Assembly: GCF_002443255.2 (NCBI RefSeq)
Contig: NW_019211455.1
Location: forward strand, 6,543,959-6,607,958
Source of the DNA: Varroa destructor
Lineage: Eukaryota; Arthropoda; Arachnida; Mesostigmata; Varroidae
Reading direction: 5' to 3'
Length of the DNA: 64,000 nt
Shown here: in pieces, positions 1 through 12,905 of the stretch
Numbering within the stretch: position 1 is the stretch's first letter
Layout of the letters: each line of letters opens with the position of its first letter
Position numbers and translations under genes: made by a program
The notes under the pieces: generated by a model
Told to the model about the DNA's origin: nothing
Databases searched by the model: none
Seen by the model: the letters and a program-made list of their open reading frames with translations, nothing else

Positions 1-1752
1 GTATTCAATAAAATATCATATAGAGATCGATAGCGATAGCAGTATAAGTGAGCGCAAATCATCGTACATCGAATGCGTCTACCTCAAGAGTATTACAACT
101 ATGTTTCACATAATATCACGAACGTTTCGCCGATGGCTAAGCGCCAGTTACCGGGTAGGCTTCAATCGATGAGGAAAACACATTTCGCTTTTTCTATAAA
201 AGATAAACCGTCTGCAGTGTGTTTGTATGTGGACGCCGTGAAATTTTCAAGCTGAGCGGTACGCATCACAAGCGTAAAGGTACGAGCAAGTTGCGATTTA
301 CGCGAAAAACACCGACCGACGCTGTAGTATGCTATACTATGTAGGTGATCGAAAGATGGCGTAGGGCTGCGTTTATCGAAGTTGCGGAACAGAAAGAAAT
401 ATCAAAGCAGCTAATGTAAGGTTTCGCTTTCCAGTAGAGAGGATTAGCTTTGAAGTATATGAATTTTATTTCTGCACCTACAATAAGAACGATACATTTG
501 CATAACTTAGAAAATCTGATGGAAAGAACTGAACGTTCACAAATAACAGCTAGCGGCTGTACGGTGCCTCTCGCTTATTTGTCAAGCTGAAGTTGATGTT
601 TCCCTCTCCAGCTGAGGAAACATCATCGTTCAAGGCCCTATAAATCGTTGTGTAGCAATTGCGTGAAAATGGAAGTGTTGTTAGTGTGTCTTTTTCATTT
701 CTGCTTGACCCAAAACAACGTGCGTTGCTGAGTAATCTGACGATGGCTACAACGGAGCTCTCGTTCGTCTAGGTAATTTAACTGTTCAACTAAAAGGGGC
801 TAGCGTGACCCTGTGGCAGTGTTAACTGATCCAGGAGATGTCTCTTTCGTGCTGCGAGCGTTCCAAAAATATACGACAATTTGCAACGAAAACTAGAAAC
901 GGCCTCAATAACAGTGATGTTATATAAACTATGACAAAAATCAATAAAGAACTGTGATCTATTAAAACGTAAATGATGTTTATCTTATGTTGTGATGTCA
1001 GTAAAGACTATATTATAGTCCGGTGCCGAGCTAAACTGTGATTTCGACCCACTGTCACTTGTGCATTAATGTCAAGTTTATGAGTGGCCTTTCAAAGGAC
1101 AGGACAGAGGTACTAGATAGTATAGATCTACATTACAGATGTTTTTCAGCACAAAAACCTATTAGGAAACAGGCTAAGGCGTAGGACCTTTGTTCTCAGT
1201 GTTACGATCTCACGTGTACATGCGGGTATAGAATAAGCCTTTGCTAGATTGAATTGCTATTTTCTGCGGGTCTCTAACTATGCATAGAACTATCAAAAAC
1301 TAGCATAGAGCAAAAGTTTAGTAATGTTTATGCAGACAATGCTTACTATGTACAAGTAACTTAACGTTTTTTGACAGCTATCTAACGCAGACTTGTATAC
1401 GAAGTAAATTAGCTTTTTACAATGGTTAGATAATTAACAAAAACACGACACTACATTTATGAGAGGAGTAATGGCAAATATTTATATTTCTACTACTATT
1501 TTCACTCCTAGCATTAAAGCGTGCAATATTATATCATTACACAATAATCCCCAGTTCATGGATTACTGGAAGACACTGTACCGTGGAGCCGTTCCGAAAC
1601 ATGCTGTTTCGTAATTCCTTTCACATTCAACGCTATACAATGCGCCTACAGTTTGTCACAGGGCGCGTCGATAATGAGATAACGAAAAGTATTGTAGAAT
1701 TTCGATACCACAGCTATAAAAGCTCACCTAACTTAATGGTGCTATGTTTCAG
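1..1752. other. Upstream of the MGLL-like gene, no supported gene
   Basis: The sequence is AT-rich with only short, unsupported reading frames on both strands. If the acceptor ending at 1752 is used, a 5' untranslated exon and the promoter of the lipase gene should lie here or further upstream, but I cannot place them. No repeat family or RNA gene was recognised. Confidence 0.4.
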
Positions 1753-1760
1753 TGGCGTAT

Positions 1761-1897
1761 ATGGGTAATAAGGTGTCTCCTCGGCTAGAGGATGTGCCTC
1801 CACCCCCTGTTGAAGATAGTTACCAACTGCACAGCGAGGACAAAAAACGGACCATTTGGTGTAAACAATGGAAGCCGAATAATATCGAAAAGGCGAG
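1761..1897 (+). other. MGLL: First coding exon of the MGLL-like gene
   Basis: The 45 complete codons start MGNKVS and run through a short proline tract to TIWCKQWKP. The exon ends AG|GTAAGC, in phase 2. The next exon at 9380 begins with the single base A, which restores an Arg codon, and the joined protein aligns around the family WKP and HG motifs. This exon is short and 7.5 kb away from the rest, so it is easy to miss. A pyrimidine-containing acceptor ends at 1752, eight bases before the ATG. Confidence 0.85.
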
Positions 1898-4800
1898 GTA
1901 AGCACCTACGATTGCCTATTGCCAATGCGTATCTGATTTTGAGCTCTCCTCTAGAAATTCGAGATTATCTATCTCGAATTTTAGGAAGGTTGATCTAACG
2001 TTCCTACTCTAATACTGTAATTTTCCTCTTTTTTTTTTTTTTAATACCGCAGAAAAGAATGAAGCGGCAAAGACGCTTATATAGAGGTTAAACACTGTCG
2101 AATAGATCACAGGGTACGAGGGCGACGCTGTGTGTGGGCATTCAAACTAAACAAAAACTAGGGCTCCGACCTTTGAATCACTGTGTAAGCAAACTTGGCG
2201 TACGATAACATAAAACGGTAAATTATCGCTACGACTACCATATAGACGCGGTCTGGGTCTCCGTTTTGGGTGTCCACAGCCGGCCGGGGTGCAGAGAAAG
2301 TGCAACAAATCTGACTTAGTAAAAAAGTGTGGATTTTTAATAATAACAAATACTTTATATATACTTTACGTATCTGACTTAACTGATGTCGTATTTGCTA
2401 AGTTACGACAATTATTGTTGGATATATGGATGATATTCGTTTAAGCTTATAATAGCTGGAGTGGAATAGGATGAGTTGTTTTATGCTGTTGTGCAGATCG
2501 ACACCGATAGTCGTTTACGATCGTTAAGAAATGTTCGAAATGATGACGTAATTGACGATTGGCCAGAGTGTGTATCTAGTAGTCGATAATATCAACGACA
2601 TTGTCATTATGGTGTACAAAGGTTATGAAAAGAAAAATCATCGAGGCTTTACAGCCCTATGAAATTTGCTTTGCTTGAGTAAATATCCAGTAATATTATT
2701 TTAAGCCTGTATGTGTATACCCGTAATGCTATAACGAACGGTACGTCCGGGAAAGATAGATGGCAACCATTTGGACTCTTTACATTAGACGATCAAGCGG
2801 TACAATATATTAGTTATATACCCATATATTAGCAGTATTTATTTTAATAATAATGAATTTTGTAATTTTTTTTTTTTTTACAGTTTCTTGCGAGTGATGT
2901 TCTTGCGCAGGACAGATCTAATTGTTGTTTTCGGTCATTGATATCGTATGATATTGTCGTCGTAGTTGTTGCTGGTTTTGCTAAATTCGAATCTCATCAT
3001 TTGATATTTCCTTGTCAACCTGTTTTTTATTCAGTATAGTAGCGCCACTGTTGGAATCGAGTCTTTTAGCATAGATTTTTCAAGTTTTTTTCCAGAGTTT
3101 TCATTGAAATTCCGGCTCGCAATAGTAGTAAAAGTCAAGGGGTACCAATTGACAAAATCGCACTATGGCATCTATCTCAGTGGCGTGATTTTTTGGTTAA
3201 CAAATTCCTTATTCTCTGAACTACAGGTGCGTACAGAACCTTAAAGAAAGCATCTCATTTCACCCTGAATATTGCTGCAGTAACGTTAGGTTGTGGCCTT
3301 AAATGTGCTGAAGGTTGTTCGCATGTGAAGTAATGCAAGGGATGCCTGCCCATACCTCCCTCGACTGTTCCAATAGAAACCTATTAGAAGATTTATAGAG
3401 AAAGGTCGCACTAATTTCAGCACCTAGCCTATTCAACCAACTTCGCTGAATTATTTGCAGTTTTTGTTTTTTCTACCTCCCTTTAACATGCTTTAAAGGT
3501 TGGTGGATGGTTAGCTTCTGAGGAAGCTGTACAATCCGATAAGTTCTATTATATATATACCACCAGGATGTATGCAATACGCCTAGTTTTGGATTGGCGT
3601 TCCGAGCTTGCCAAAACTAATGGGATTCCATTAAATATTACGAACGAAATTTTTACCTACACCACTCTGTGGTATCGCCGTCTGTCGTTCGCGTAAAGAG
3701 TACTCCATACGAAGACATTTACTCTACGTGTTTAAATCTAGAGCGTAATCAATATCAATTGAACATGGAGTAGCCAGAAGGCGGAATGATTCTTCGTTGT
3801 GTGTGTATGTCAGCGACGGTCGAATGGGAGACCAAAAGGATAGGATCGTAAAACAAAAAAAAAATAGGATAACCGGATAGCTATTCCCACAAGGTCATTT
3901 CCATGGTTTTGCGAGAACTGCATACGAAGTCAACCGTTAAATCAGGCGGTCACCAACTGGCCCCGGCGTCTCCATGTAGTATCCAAACTTTTTGCCGCCG
4001 CTGCTATTGCTGAATACATGGACGTACTCTGCCTAGTAGCGACAAACGGTAAACAAATCGCCGTGACTGTCACGTAAGCACTCGAATTTCTTAAAACATC
4101 ACTCTATCAATAAGCTACTCCGGTATATTTTAAAACCATTAAGCACTTGGGGCTTCCGAGATCGTTCTGCTTGGCGAGACGCGATCAGAACCATCCCCCT
4201 AACACGTTATTCCCTTCGCGGTAAATGACAATAGACTTAAGTAACAAGGAAATTATACCAGCTAACAGAACGGAGAAAGAGCACGACGCATTGTCGTCTT
4301 CTGGGTGTCAGATCGTTGAGTTCTAGCACCGTTTCGGCTATGCTACAACCACCACACAGATCTGACTCTTGTTGAGAAATTGTAGTCGTGCTTTTTGCAC
4401 CAGCCGATCGTTCCATAACGTTGAGACGATATGAACTGTCTCTGATTTCCGTCCTCTTTCTCAAAAAGTTCGTACTTTTCGCTTCTTGAGCTGTTTCGGC
4501 AACACCGAACAAGTCCCTACCTATCCCGATAAAGCCGTAATACCAGAACATCCCTTAAATTACTGTTCTCTAAGCTACCAGCGAAATAACTCTGTCCTAT
4601 CTGGCCGTGCCCCTCACACAGACAGATTCTCTATAACGATTTCGTCGACGGAAGATCGTTCTGATCGAATTGACGTTTTTGCTGCTAATTTAAAGACAGT
4701 GCAGGCTTCGTCTTCGTCCTGCTGTGGAGTACAGCGGCGGGTGGCGGATTGAAACGTAGCCTAGGTAGCCAATCAGGCAGCCAACGGAACCAGGCTAGAA

Positions 4801-7443
4801 TACGGTTAGGTACAGACTGAGCTAGGCTAAACAATGGCCAGCAGAAGGAAAATCATAGCGGGCAAACACAAAGTTGAAGATGAACGAAACAGTTTACATT
4901 TAAGGTAAGGAAGGCAAACGCCAGCGCCTGAGCAATAATCGACAGACAATTCCAATCCGGCAAGAGGGGTAGGTGCTTGCCGGACCATGCGCTAACACTA
5001 ACCCGCTCCTTGCTGGGTGGACGAAGGCCTAATACATTTAAAAGAAAACACAATGTGCATTTTAGCTTCCGTTTCTTCCTGCATGTAGTGTTAGCTCGGA
5101 TGGCCTTACTTCCATATCTTAGGACAATATATATATCGTCAATTTATGGTAAGGTCGTCGCTTAGCCGATACAAAGTTAACGTTTATCCACAGTGTCGAG
5201 GCGCATGCGAGGAGGATAAATGGTCTTTTTTTTTTAACGAAAGCTCAACCATCAATCCAACTAGCGGGTGCATGTATGCGAAAAGTGGTGCAGGCTCTGA
5301 TATAATTGAGATAAAAGAAAACTATGGATATAATACGTGTGTGAGATTAACGTCTATGAGAACGTGTACCTTCCTACTGATATATTCGTAACTTATTTAC
5401 GATGCTAAGCCAGCACTTTATACCGAAATTATTATAAACTACGGTTTACATCAAGGGATACGTAGCTTACGCTTAGAACTACGCTTTAGGCTATATATTT
5501 GTATTCTGAAACGTATCTGCTATATATAAAAATTGTACCAAAGAAAACCTGTAAAAATTGCGTGACCTCGTGAGGTACACGGTCACGACTAGTACTCGCA
5601 GGCATGCTTTCTGCTTTTTGGCAATTAAACAGTTTTAAAATAAATATAAATCATGTCTGTTGGTGGCCCCCGCGTTTTACGATTACCGAATTATCCTTCA
5701 CTCTAACTGATAGCAGGTTCCTATACATATATAGCACAGAGGAAGGCGGTCTGGGGTTCACTAAAAAAATTTTACATGTTTTGATCGCTTAGCTCCTTTT
5801 GACCGATATCAAATTTGTGTTATAAGGTGCTTGAAAGAAGTCTTCTAGGCACGAAAATGTAGAAAACATCTATAAAATTACAATGAATCTAGATCATCAA
5901 CAGCTTCTATAACAGTGAGATATTTTAGCCAATTTCTGTTCTGTGTTTTGAACTAAGCATAGCTGGAATGGGTAAATTATACCAGCTGACATAGTTAAAC
6001 TAACTAAACGAATATAAAAACTTACGCAGCTGCGATGTACATTAACTACGATAGCGCTGCTTTGCGAGACTCAACACGGCCAGTCTGAAAGTAAGGCCCA
6101 TGGGGGTATTGACAGACTGTCATAAAAACGGCAACAATACGACCAGGTAGTCCTATTATACATATATGCCGACTAATGGATAAATCGGTAGTCGGAGACC
6201 CGACAGCATATGATAAAGGACACACAGCAACAACCGAACCCGATCCATTTATATCTGCAAATAATATTATATCCAGCGTTCCGGCGGTGTATTTCCGAGG
6301 GGACCGATCGGAATAATTAAGCTGTGGTACTATGCCCGGCCATTGTTCTGTCTTATTATTACTAAATAGAGAGTAGGCTGCATAGGCATAACTATAAATA
6401 TTATGAGGGAATCAACATTATCGCTGAACTGTAGCGCGAAGGCATTAACTTAGACGGAGAACAAATTGTGGTGTTAATAGATGGTGTTGATAGATAAGAA
6501 GCTAAAAGATCTTTCACTTCTAGGTAAGCTTTCTTTAGGCAAAGCTTTCAAGCTACAAAAAGGGGTATTCATAACGAAACATAGATAGGCAAGGATCGAA
6601 CACTGGCACTGAAAGCAAGCCGTCGGAAACAATACCTATCAGCATTAACGGGCGTAAGGTTCGGAACATTTCGTTTAAGATCATCTATTGCCTTTTAATT
6701 TAAAAGTAAATATATTCAATAGCCCTATTCAGATAGCTGACTTGCGCATTAGTTGAGCCAGGTCCAGCTAAGGCACCTTCCTATACAGTAAATCGATATA
6801 ACGAATTTAGTCATAGCGTTGATTTTTCACGGGTGATCAAAGCAGCTGCCACCACAATGCTCCTCGCACTACAGACCATAAAGTGTATCTACGCTTTCCA
6901 GATTCTTCTTCGCCGGTTTTTGTTTCTTTTTATGTTGGTGATCTGCTCTACCAGACTTATTTCCAACGCGGCCGCCCACCCTCGAAACCCTATCTAGTTT
7001 TCGCTGTCATTTTGTCTCATCTTAGTCGTAATCTACGTTCTACTGCGACCGCTGCTGTGTTCCGTCTGCGCGATACTGTCAGCCGCTTTGTTCGAGTTCT
7101 GTGCTAAACGGGTCGGAGGAACAGACAGCGCTAAGGTGATGGCCAGTTTGAAGGGTGTCGACAGTTCCGTAGGACAAAACAGGCACCGGAAGAAACACGA
7201 CATCGTCTAAGGAGTCGGCAAGCAGCGAAGAAAGGCGGTGGGGAAGGCAGGACCATTCTGTTCACAGTAAAAGTAGTAGTAGTAGTAGTAGTAACAGAAG
7301 TGATGGTGATGAAAAACATACAATAGGATGAAAAGCAGAGAAAAGCGCTAGTGCGATGCACCTTAGAAAGAAATGTCTTTACATACAAAGACACCAAAAA
7401 CGAGAGATAACGGCTACGCCAACTGACCCTCGTATTTTCCGTC

Positions 7444-7474
<31 letters not shown>

Positions 7475-10400
7475 TGGACGGAGAAGATTGTGTTCCGCTG
7501 TTTGCTTACTGTTTGACGGTGAGAAGATTGTAACGATGGTAAAAACAGGGGGCGAGAACGGGTAGGCGTCTAAACTGGTTGTGGGAAGCATACAGGCGCT
7601 GATGCCTACACCATAGATGTTCGGGGATGTTTGGATAGTTTACTAGCAAAAGGTCGTCGCGGCCAACAGAGCGAGCAAAATGTTTAAGCGACATGAATAT
7701 ATGGAAGGGAAGAGCACAAGAGGGTAGCGCGGGGGCAAAGTATGAAGAAGAAAAATAGGGCAACAAAACTGAAAAGAGGATCGCAGCACAGAGTGGCATG
7801 GAGGGATGAAATGAACAGGGCAGGCAAAAATCCTAGTAGCCGCCAACATCTGAAGCGTGGCTGTCGAAAGCGACTGCAGATTATGAACGAAAGTCAGGAA
7901 AGATGCTGGGATGAAGGGTTAATACCCATGAAAAATAGAAAAAAAAAAGGGATCGTATATAGGGAGATGTAGCGGCAGAAGCAGCGGTAGCAGAAACATC
8001 GGCCAACGCCAGAAAGGTGGATAGTACGGAGCTTTCGCGGTTGAGTTAGAGGGCAAGAGGTCGGTTGTTGTTGGCAGGCGCTTGTGAAGACTCAGAGCAG
8101 GGCACTCTAGGGAAGAATGATAGGTAGCCGACCGTGGTTAAGCGCGGCCTTCGAGCGCAAGTACGCTTTTATTATGAAAGTTCGTATTCCTCGGCATCGT
8201 TGGAGAGACTACACTTGGCTACCTCACATAAACGCTGGGAAAGGATAAAAAAAATTGGAGCGCTGTAGAAAGAGGAGGAATGCTGTTCCTGCTGATTATT
8301 CTGTTGACAACGGAATTGAGATTGCTTAATACACCGAGCTAGGACCGCGTAAGGGTCGGAAGCGAATAGGAAAAGACAAAATAATCAGAAAGGGCTGCAT
8401 GCACTAATGTTTATAATCACATTTTGGGAAGGGGTCATCGTTACTTTCACTAAAAAAAACATTCCGGTTGATGATTTTAATGCTTTACAATCGATCTTAG
8501 ATAACACATATAAGATTCGCCAGACCTATTATCAAGTTGACAGCAGGACTGTAACATTTTGTGTTTGTTTCGGGTCGGGAACTTCCTGTCTTTTTTCCCG
8601 TCACCTTTAGAGGACTTTGTTTGTTAAGTAGAGTAAGATGGCTATCCGCGTAAATGAATCTTAAATATTATGCTTTTCAATATCACTTATAATATGCCTA
8701 TATCTGGAGCAGTAATTAACATGTTCTTTAGTGCGCTGGATTACGATACAACAAGCTGGACTCGCTACAGCGTCAAATCCTTCAACGAATTGCTAGTCAC
8801 ATTAATATTAAAAATAAAGCACAAAGTCTGAGAAAGACACAACCGTTACTTCTTTTTTTTTCTCTCAATATCTCTCACGGCGCACTTCGCTTAACTCATA
8901 CATATATGTCCTTATTATCAAATTAAATAACTGACAACATGTTTGACCTTTATTTTTGTTTTTTTTTTTTGTATTTTTGTTTCAAAATTTATTCAAAGGT
9001 ATACACAATAAAGCGCATACGAGAGTACATATATATTGATTCAATAATAACAGTACGATCGCCCAATGCGCTTCTTCATGCGGATTGGGATTCGTTGTAA
9101 GAAACAGCCAAGTAGCGAACAAAAGGCGCATTCGGTTGAGTGGCCTAGTTCATTTGCAATGTTACACAATGGGCCAGTATCATATCAGTTCATAAACAGA
9201 GGACCACCTACAGAAGGCAAAAATTTCTGCGTTCACATTGTGCGGACCCATATAAGTAGGTAGTACCATAGGTAAGCAGATATATATATATCGTCAAGGC
9301 AGATATGTATGAGGGGAGCTCCTTATGCAATTTCGATTGGTAACAATCCCCCCTGACTTCCTTTTCCTGTGAATTACAGATGCATGCTGTATATCTGCCA
9401 TGGCCTAGGTGAACATATCATGGTGTATGATGAGTTAGCGAAACTTTTCGCTCAAAAATACGATGCCATCGTGTTTGGCCACGATCACGGTTAGTATCGT
9501 TTTCCTGACTGACATGGTCATTTGTTTATTTCAGACAACCAATAATCACTGGCAATACATATATTTACATTGATACGTGCTTTGCACGAATTAATATGAA
9601 TTTATTCTCATGACCCTGTCTATTGTGGATGCAGTCGGCCATGGTAGAAGTTCAGGGGAGCCCCGTTGTTACATGGAGTCTCTAAATATCCTTGAGCAGG
9701 ATATGGCAATGCACATCGATGAGGTCTACAAGAAATATCACACGAATCAGGAAAAACTGCCGTTGTTCGTATTTGCCCACTCGATGGGGGGAGCCGTATC
9801 ACTGTTGTATATGATTCGACGTCAGGTCGACCAGCGATATCCGGGAGGACTTCGTGGAGGGCTGATGCTAATGGGCCCACTTATAAGCCTCAGGTATTTA
9901 ACTTGCGCTGCAAAACGGGTGACCAACTGCCCAACCTTATTTTAGCAATGCTTGCATACCTTTTAATCCGACAATGGAGATATTCTTTCAGCTTAAGGTT
10001 CAAGTTGTTTAAACCTATAGGACGCAGGAGTCTGTAAGCCCTTCCAAGGCTCCCACTCAGCGAAAATTGCAATATCTATAACCGGATCGAATTGAATCCT
10101 CATCAAGCTATTTGTACAACTTACTCCAGTGGATTGTTCATTCGTTCATTACACTTTCGTGCTAATCGGAACATGGGCATTTAGAAACTTTAAAGTTGAA
10201 AGCGCTAGTTTGAAACTTAGCGAAGTGGTTGTTTTCATGTCAGGGAAGAGTTTTTGGGGAACAAAGATGTGTGGCTTGGTGTAATTTTTTCAGAGTGGGC
10301 CTTTTTTTCTCATATGGAAAAAGATCGCATCGTCCGTCTTAACCCTCACGGTCAACACCAGTCTCTGAACGATTCAAGAGAACTGCGTCATGCCAGTCTA

Positions 10401-12055
10401 GTAATGCCCTCTGTAGGGTTCGGGATGGCGTTGCGCACTGCCGCTTGATCCTGTCCTTTGGTTTTACGAAGCTCAACGAGAGAAGGACCCGCTTTTTGCA
10501 GTTGTTCAGAACACGTGAAAATGCTTCCGCTCTGCGGTCAGAGGCATAGCATTTTTCCATATAACAAAATTCAAGGTTGATGACGAAGTTGATCGGCCTG
10601 CGTCATGGCGCAAAAATGGCAAGCACAAATTTAATTGTGAACTCTTAGGAAGTGTATAGCACGTAGAACAAGCACTATGTGGCATACGGTATACAATTAA
10701 AAAGTAAAGAGGGGCATACTTTTACGCATCATAGTTGTTAACTGCATTCCTCGCAATGGCTTTGGGGGCTGCGATACATTTGCCACGCATAATATTAGCC
10801 CTGAACTCGAAACGATGATTTACAAAGGCCTCTATATAAAATTATAGAGCAAAATGTTTACCGGTTTGTTTCTCGAGTTCCCAGCAATTCATTAAAAGAA
10901 GACACCGTCTATCGCATGACAAAGCGGAAAGATTGGCGACCTACTGATAGCGTTTGTTCCGCGAGTGCGTAGCAGACGAAGCCACGCAGAATATAAGTCT
11001 CGACTTGGTTGATCCGTTGGCTTGTTCTCGAAAGGGGCCAGCGGTCGAAGTCAATACAGAAAGCCAGCGGAACAACGCAAGAACTTTTGAAGGCCAGGCA
11101 ATCAATTTGGCTAGAGACAGCTAAGCGGAAATAAAAGCCGTCTCATACTGATTTCTGCGCCCCAATGCGATGTATGGATGAATGAATGAATGAATGGATG
11201 TGTGAAGGACGAAGGAACACAGGACGCGCAGATTGTTTCGAATGCGCAAACACGTTATAAACAACGCGTTCACGCTATTGGCCCAATACATAAGTCATAC
11301 GTACGTGTCATGTCGTATATACAATGACATAATGCAACTTTCTTCGTATAAATGTCATTCTTACTTACAAAAAACTCATTACTACATGGAATGGAGTATA
11401 ACTTTTAACTAGCTAAGAATATGGCCTAAAGTTTCAATTTTTTTTTTCAAAATAATAGAAATGTGGGGTCTAATACCTTCTACCTATTTTCCGCCCTATT
11501 CCTATACTTAAGTTCCACTGGGGGGTAGGCGCTTAGAACTGAGAAACTAAACTGCCATGTTCTACTATAGACGAACTATTATAACGAGATACCACTAATG
11601 ATCTTGTACTTATCATCATAAAACTTGAAGGTTAAATTGTTTTATGCTCTGGCTTACCTTTCAGCCAGGCGTCTTTGGTGCTGCAGGCAAAACAGTATAT
11701 AACTAAAATAGTCCGACCTATCCTACCTAGCTGGGTACCCGTCACCCAGTTGCCATTTGAAGACTGCGTATCGGAACCTTCCGTGGCCGAAGAATTTAAC
11801 AGAGACCCTTTGAGATATCACGGCTGGATTCATATGGGCACGGCTTGTGCCATGCTCGATGCTATTGACGTAAGTTAGTCGATGATGGTCTTTCTTCTTA
11901 TCGCGTTCATAATTCTAAGAAAATACCTTTGTTCAAGATTCATCAGTAGAGAAAGTTCGTATGTCAACATTATTTTTAGTAAAACTTTGCTGAGCAATAG
12001 CTTTCTTCGTGCATTCGCCTAGATGATGGTATTCGCTTGTTTATAATCAAGTTAA

Positions 12056-12119
<64 letters not shown>

Positions 12120-12905
12120 AAAGCGGCGATCATTAGGTTGCGTTTCTCTTCTTTCAACTTCTAAGCTATATGATAGAGATTTTTTAATTGATCAAAGAAG
12201 GACGATATGGAGGGATAAATGTATCTAGACAGGAGTGTTAGAGGTGCCAAATCGTAGAATATTCGTATTTGTGAAAGCTGAAAGTTGTCACTGAAACTGT
12301 ATCTGAATATGTAGGGGCGGCTTAATTGTAATAATAATTAATAAATTGTTGCGCGCCATCACTGCCCACCATTACAGGAAATCCACAAAGGAGTGAAGTC
12401 CTTTGAAACGCCTTTCTTTATATCACATGGTAGCGCCGATAAATTATGCTGTGTCAAAGCGTCACGAAAGTTCGCTGAGGATGCGCCAGCTAAAGTCAAG
12501 ATCTGTAAGGTAAAAAAAAAAAACAGGAGCCGATTTCTTCCTTTAGGTGGAACATTGTTAGGAACGCTATTTTATATGACACTTAACGTACGAAAGCTTT
12601 CTGTCGTTCGCAAAGGCGACATGTAAATTAAAAGACCTCCTTTTTAAGTCTTAAGGAATGCTCCGGCCGAGAAGTTCCGCCGAGATCAATTCTTTAAAAT
12701 ACAAAATTGTAGGAAATGCGCAATTCGAGTCGTGGCGCTAAACTTCATCAATTGCCAATATTTGCAGATATATGAAAACGGAGCGCATTGTCTTCTTCAC
12801 GAATTTTCTAGCGGAATCCGCGAGCGCCTGCTGAAGGATCTTTTCGAATGGATGGATATGAGGTTCAAAGAACTTCAGGCCCCCGCAGCTCCTAAGAAAG
12901 AGTAG
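1761..12905 (+). CDS. MGLL: Monoglyceride-lipase-like alpha/beta hydrolase, six exons
   Basis: This gene encodes a serine hydrolase of the monoacylglycerol lipase family, which splits monoacylglycerols into fatty acid and glycerol at membranes. Exons are 1761-1897, 9380-9489, 9635-9893, 11665-11869, 12378-12509 and 12768-12905. All have GT-AG borders and the phases chain to 326 aa (human about 303). The visible family landmarks are a WKP motif (exon 1), the oxyanion HG in CHGLGEH (H53), HDHVGHGRSSGE, the nucleophile Ser132 in AHSMGG, the acid Asp258 in HGSADKLC, and His288 in YENGAH. The nucleophile elbow starts with Ala where the family usually has Gly. The protein begins MGNKVS, a match to the N-myristoylation consensus. 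The start is the first ATG after a possible acceptor ending at 1752, so an untranslated exon may lie upstream. The family is certain; one-to-one orthology to vertebrate MGLL is not shown. Confidence 0.9.
6857..6997 (+). CDS. Possible small secreted peptide ORF (46 aa)
   Basis: This ATG has A at position -3. It opens 46 codons with a basic segment (LLRRF), a hydrophobic core (LFLFMLVI) and a small-residue run (SNAAA) that resembles a signal-peptide cleavage site. The remaining mature part is only a few residues, so it could be the first exon of a longer spliced protein or chance. It sits on the sense strand inside the first intron of the lipase gene. No homology was recognised. Confidence 0.15.
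   Translation: MLLALQTIKCIYAFQILLRRFLFLFMLVICSTRLISNAAAHPRNPI
7272..7293. repeat. (AGT)n trinucleotide microsatellite
   Basis: About seven tandem copies of the trinucleotide lie in the first intron of the MGLL-like gene. Confidence 0.9.
7447..7472. repeat. (AT)13 microsatellite
   Basis: This is an uninterrupted alternating A/T tract of 26 bases in the first intron of the lipase gene. Confidence 0.95.
11176..11200. repeat. (GAAT)n-type tetranucleotide repeat
   Basis: Tandem GAAT/GGAT units lie in the intron between lipase exons 3 and 4. Confidence 0.85.
12058..12116. repeat. Long (TA)n microsatellite
   Basis: About 59 bases of perfect alternating TA lie in the intron between lipase exons 4 and 5. 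Both assembly gaps in this window are also flanked by TA tracts, so repeats of this kind appear to limit assembly here. Confidence 0.97.

Larger units (their letters stand above)
1898..9379 (+). other. 7.5 kb first intron of the MGLL-like gene
   Basis: The intron runs from GTAAGC at 1898 to the acceptor CAG at 9377-9379. It contains poly-T tracts, a (TAG)n and a (TA)n microsatellite near 7.3-7.5 kb, a purine-rich stretch at about 7700-8350, and several short open frames. Two of these are worth noting: a 46-codon frame at 6857 with a signal-like N-terminus, and a 65-codon frame at 9066. The moderately GC-rich block at 4140-4760 has open frames on both strands but no recognisable protein. Confidence 0.6.

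Noticed and set aside
4237..4752. Overlapping open frames on both strands in a GC-richer block
   Set aside because: Neither product shows a recognisable motif or splice context. It lies within the lipase intron and is probably chance.
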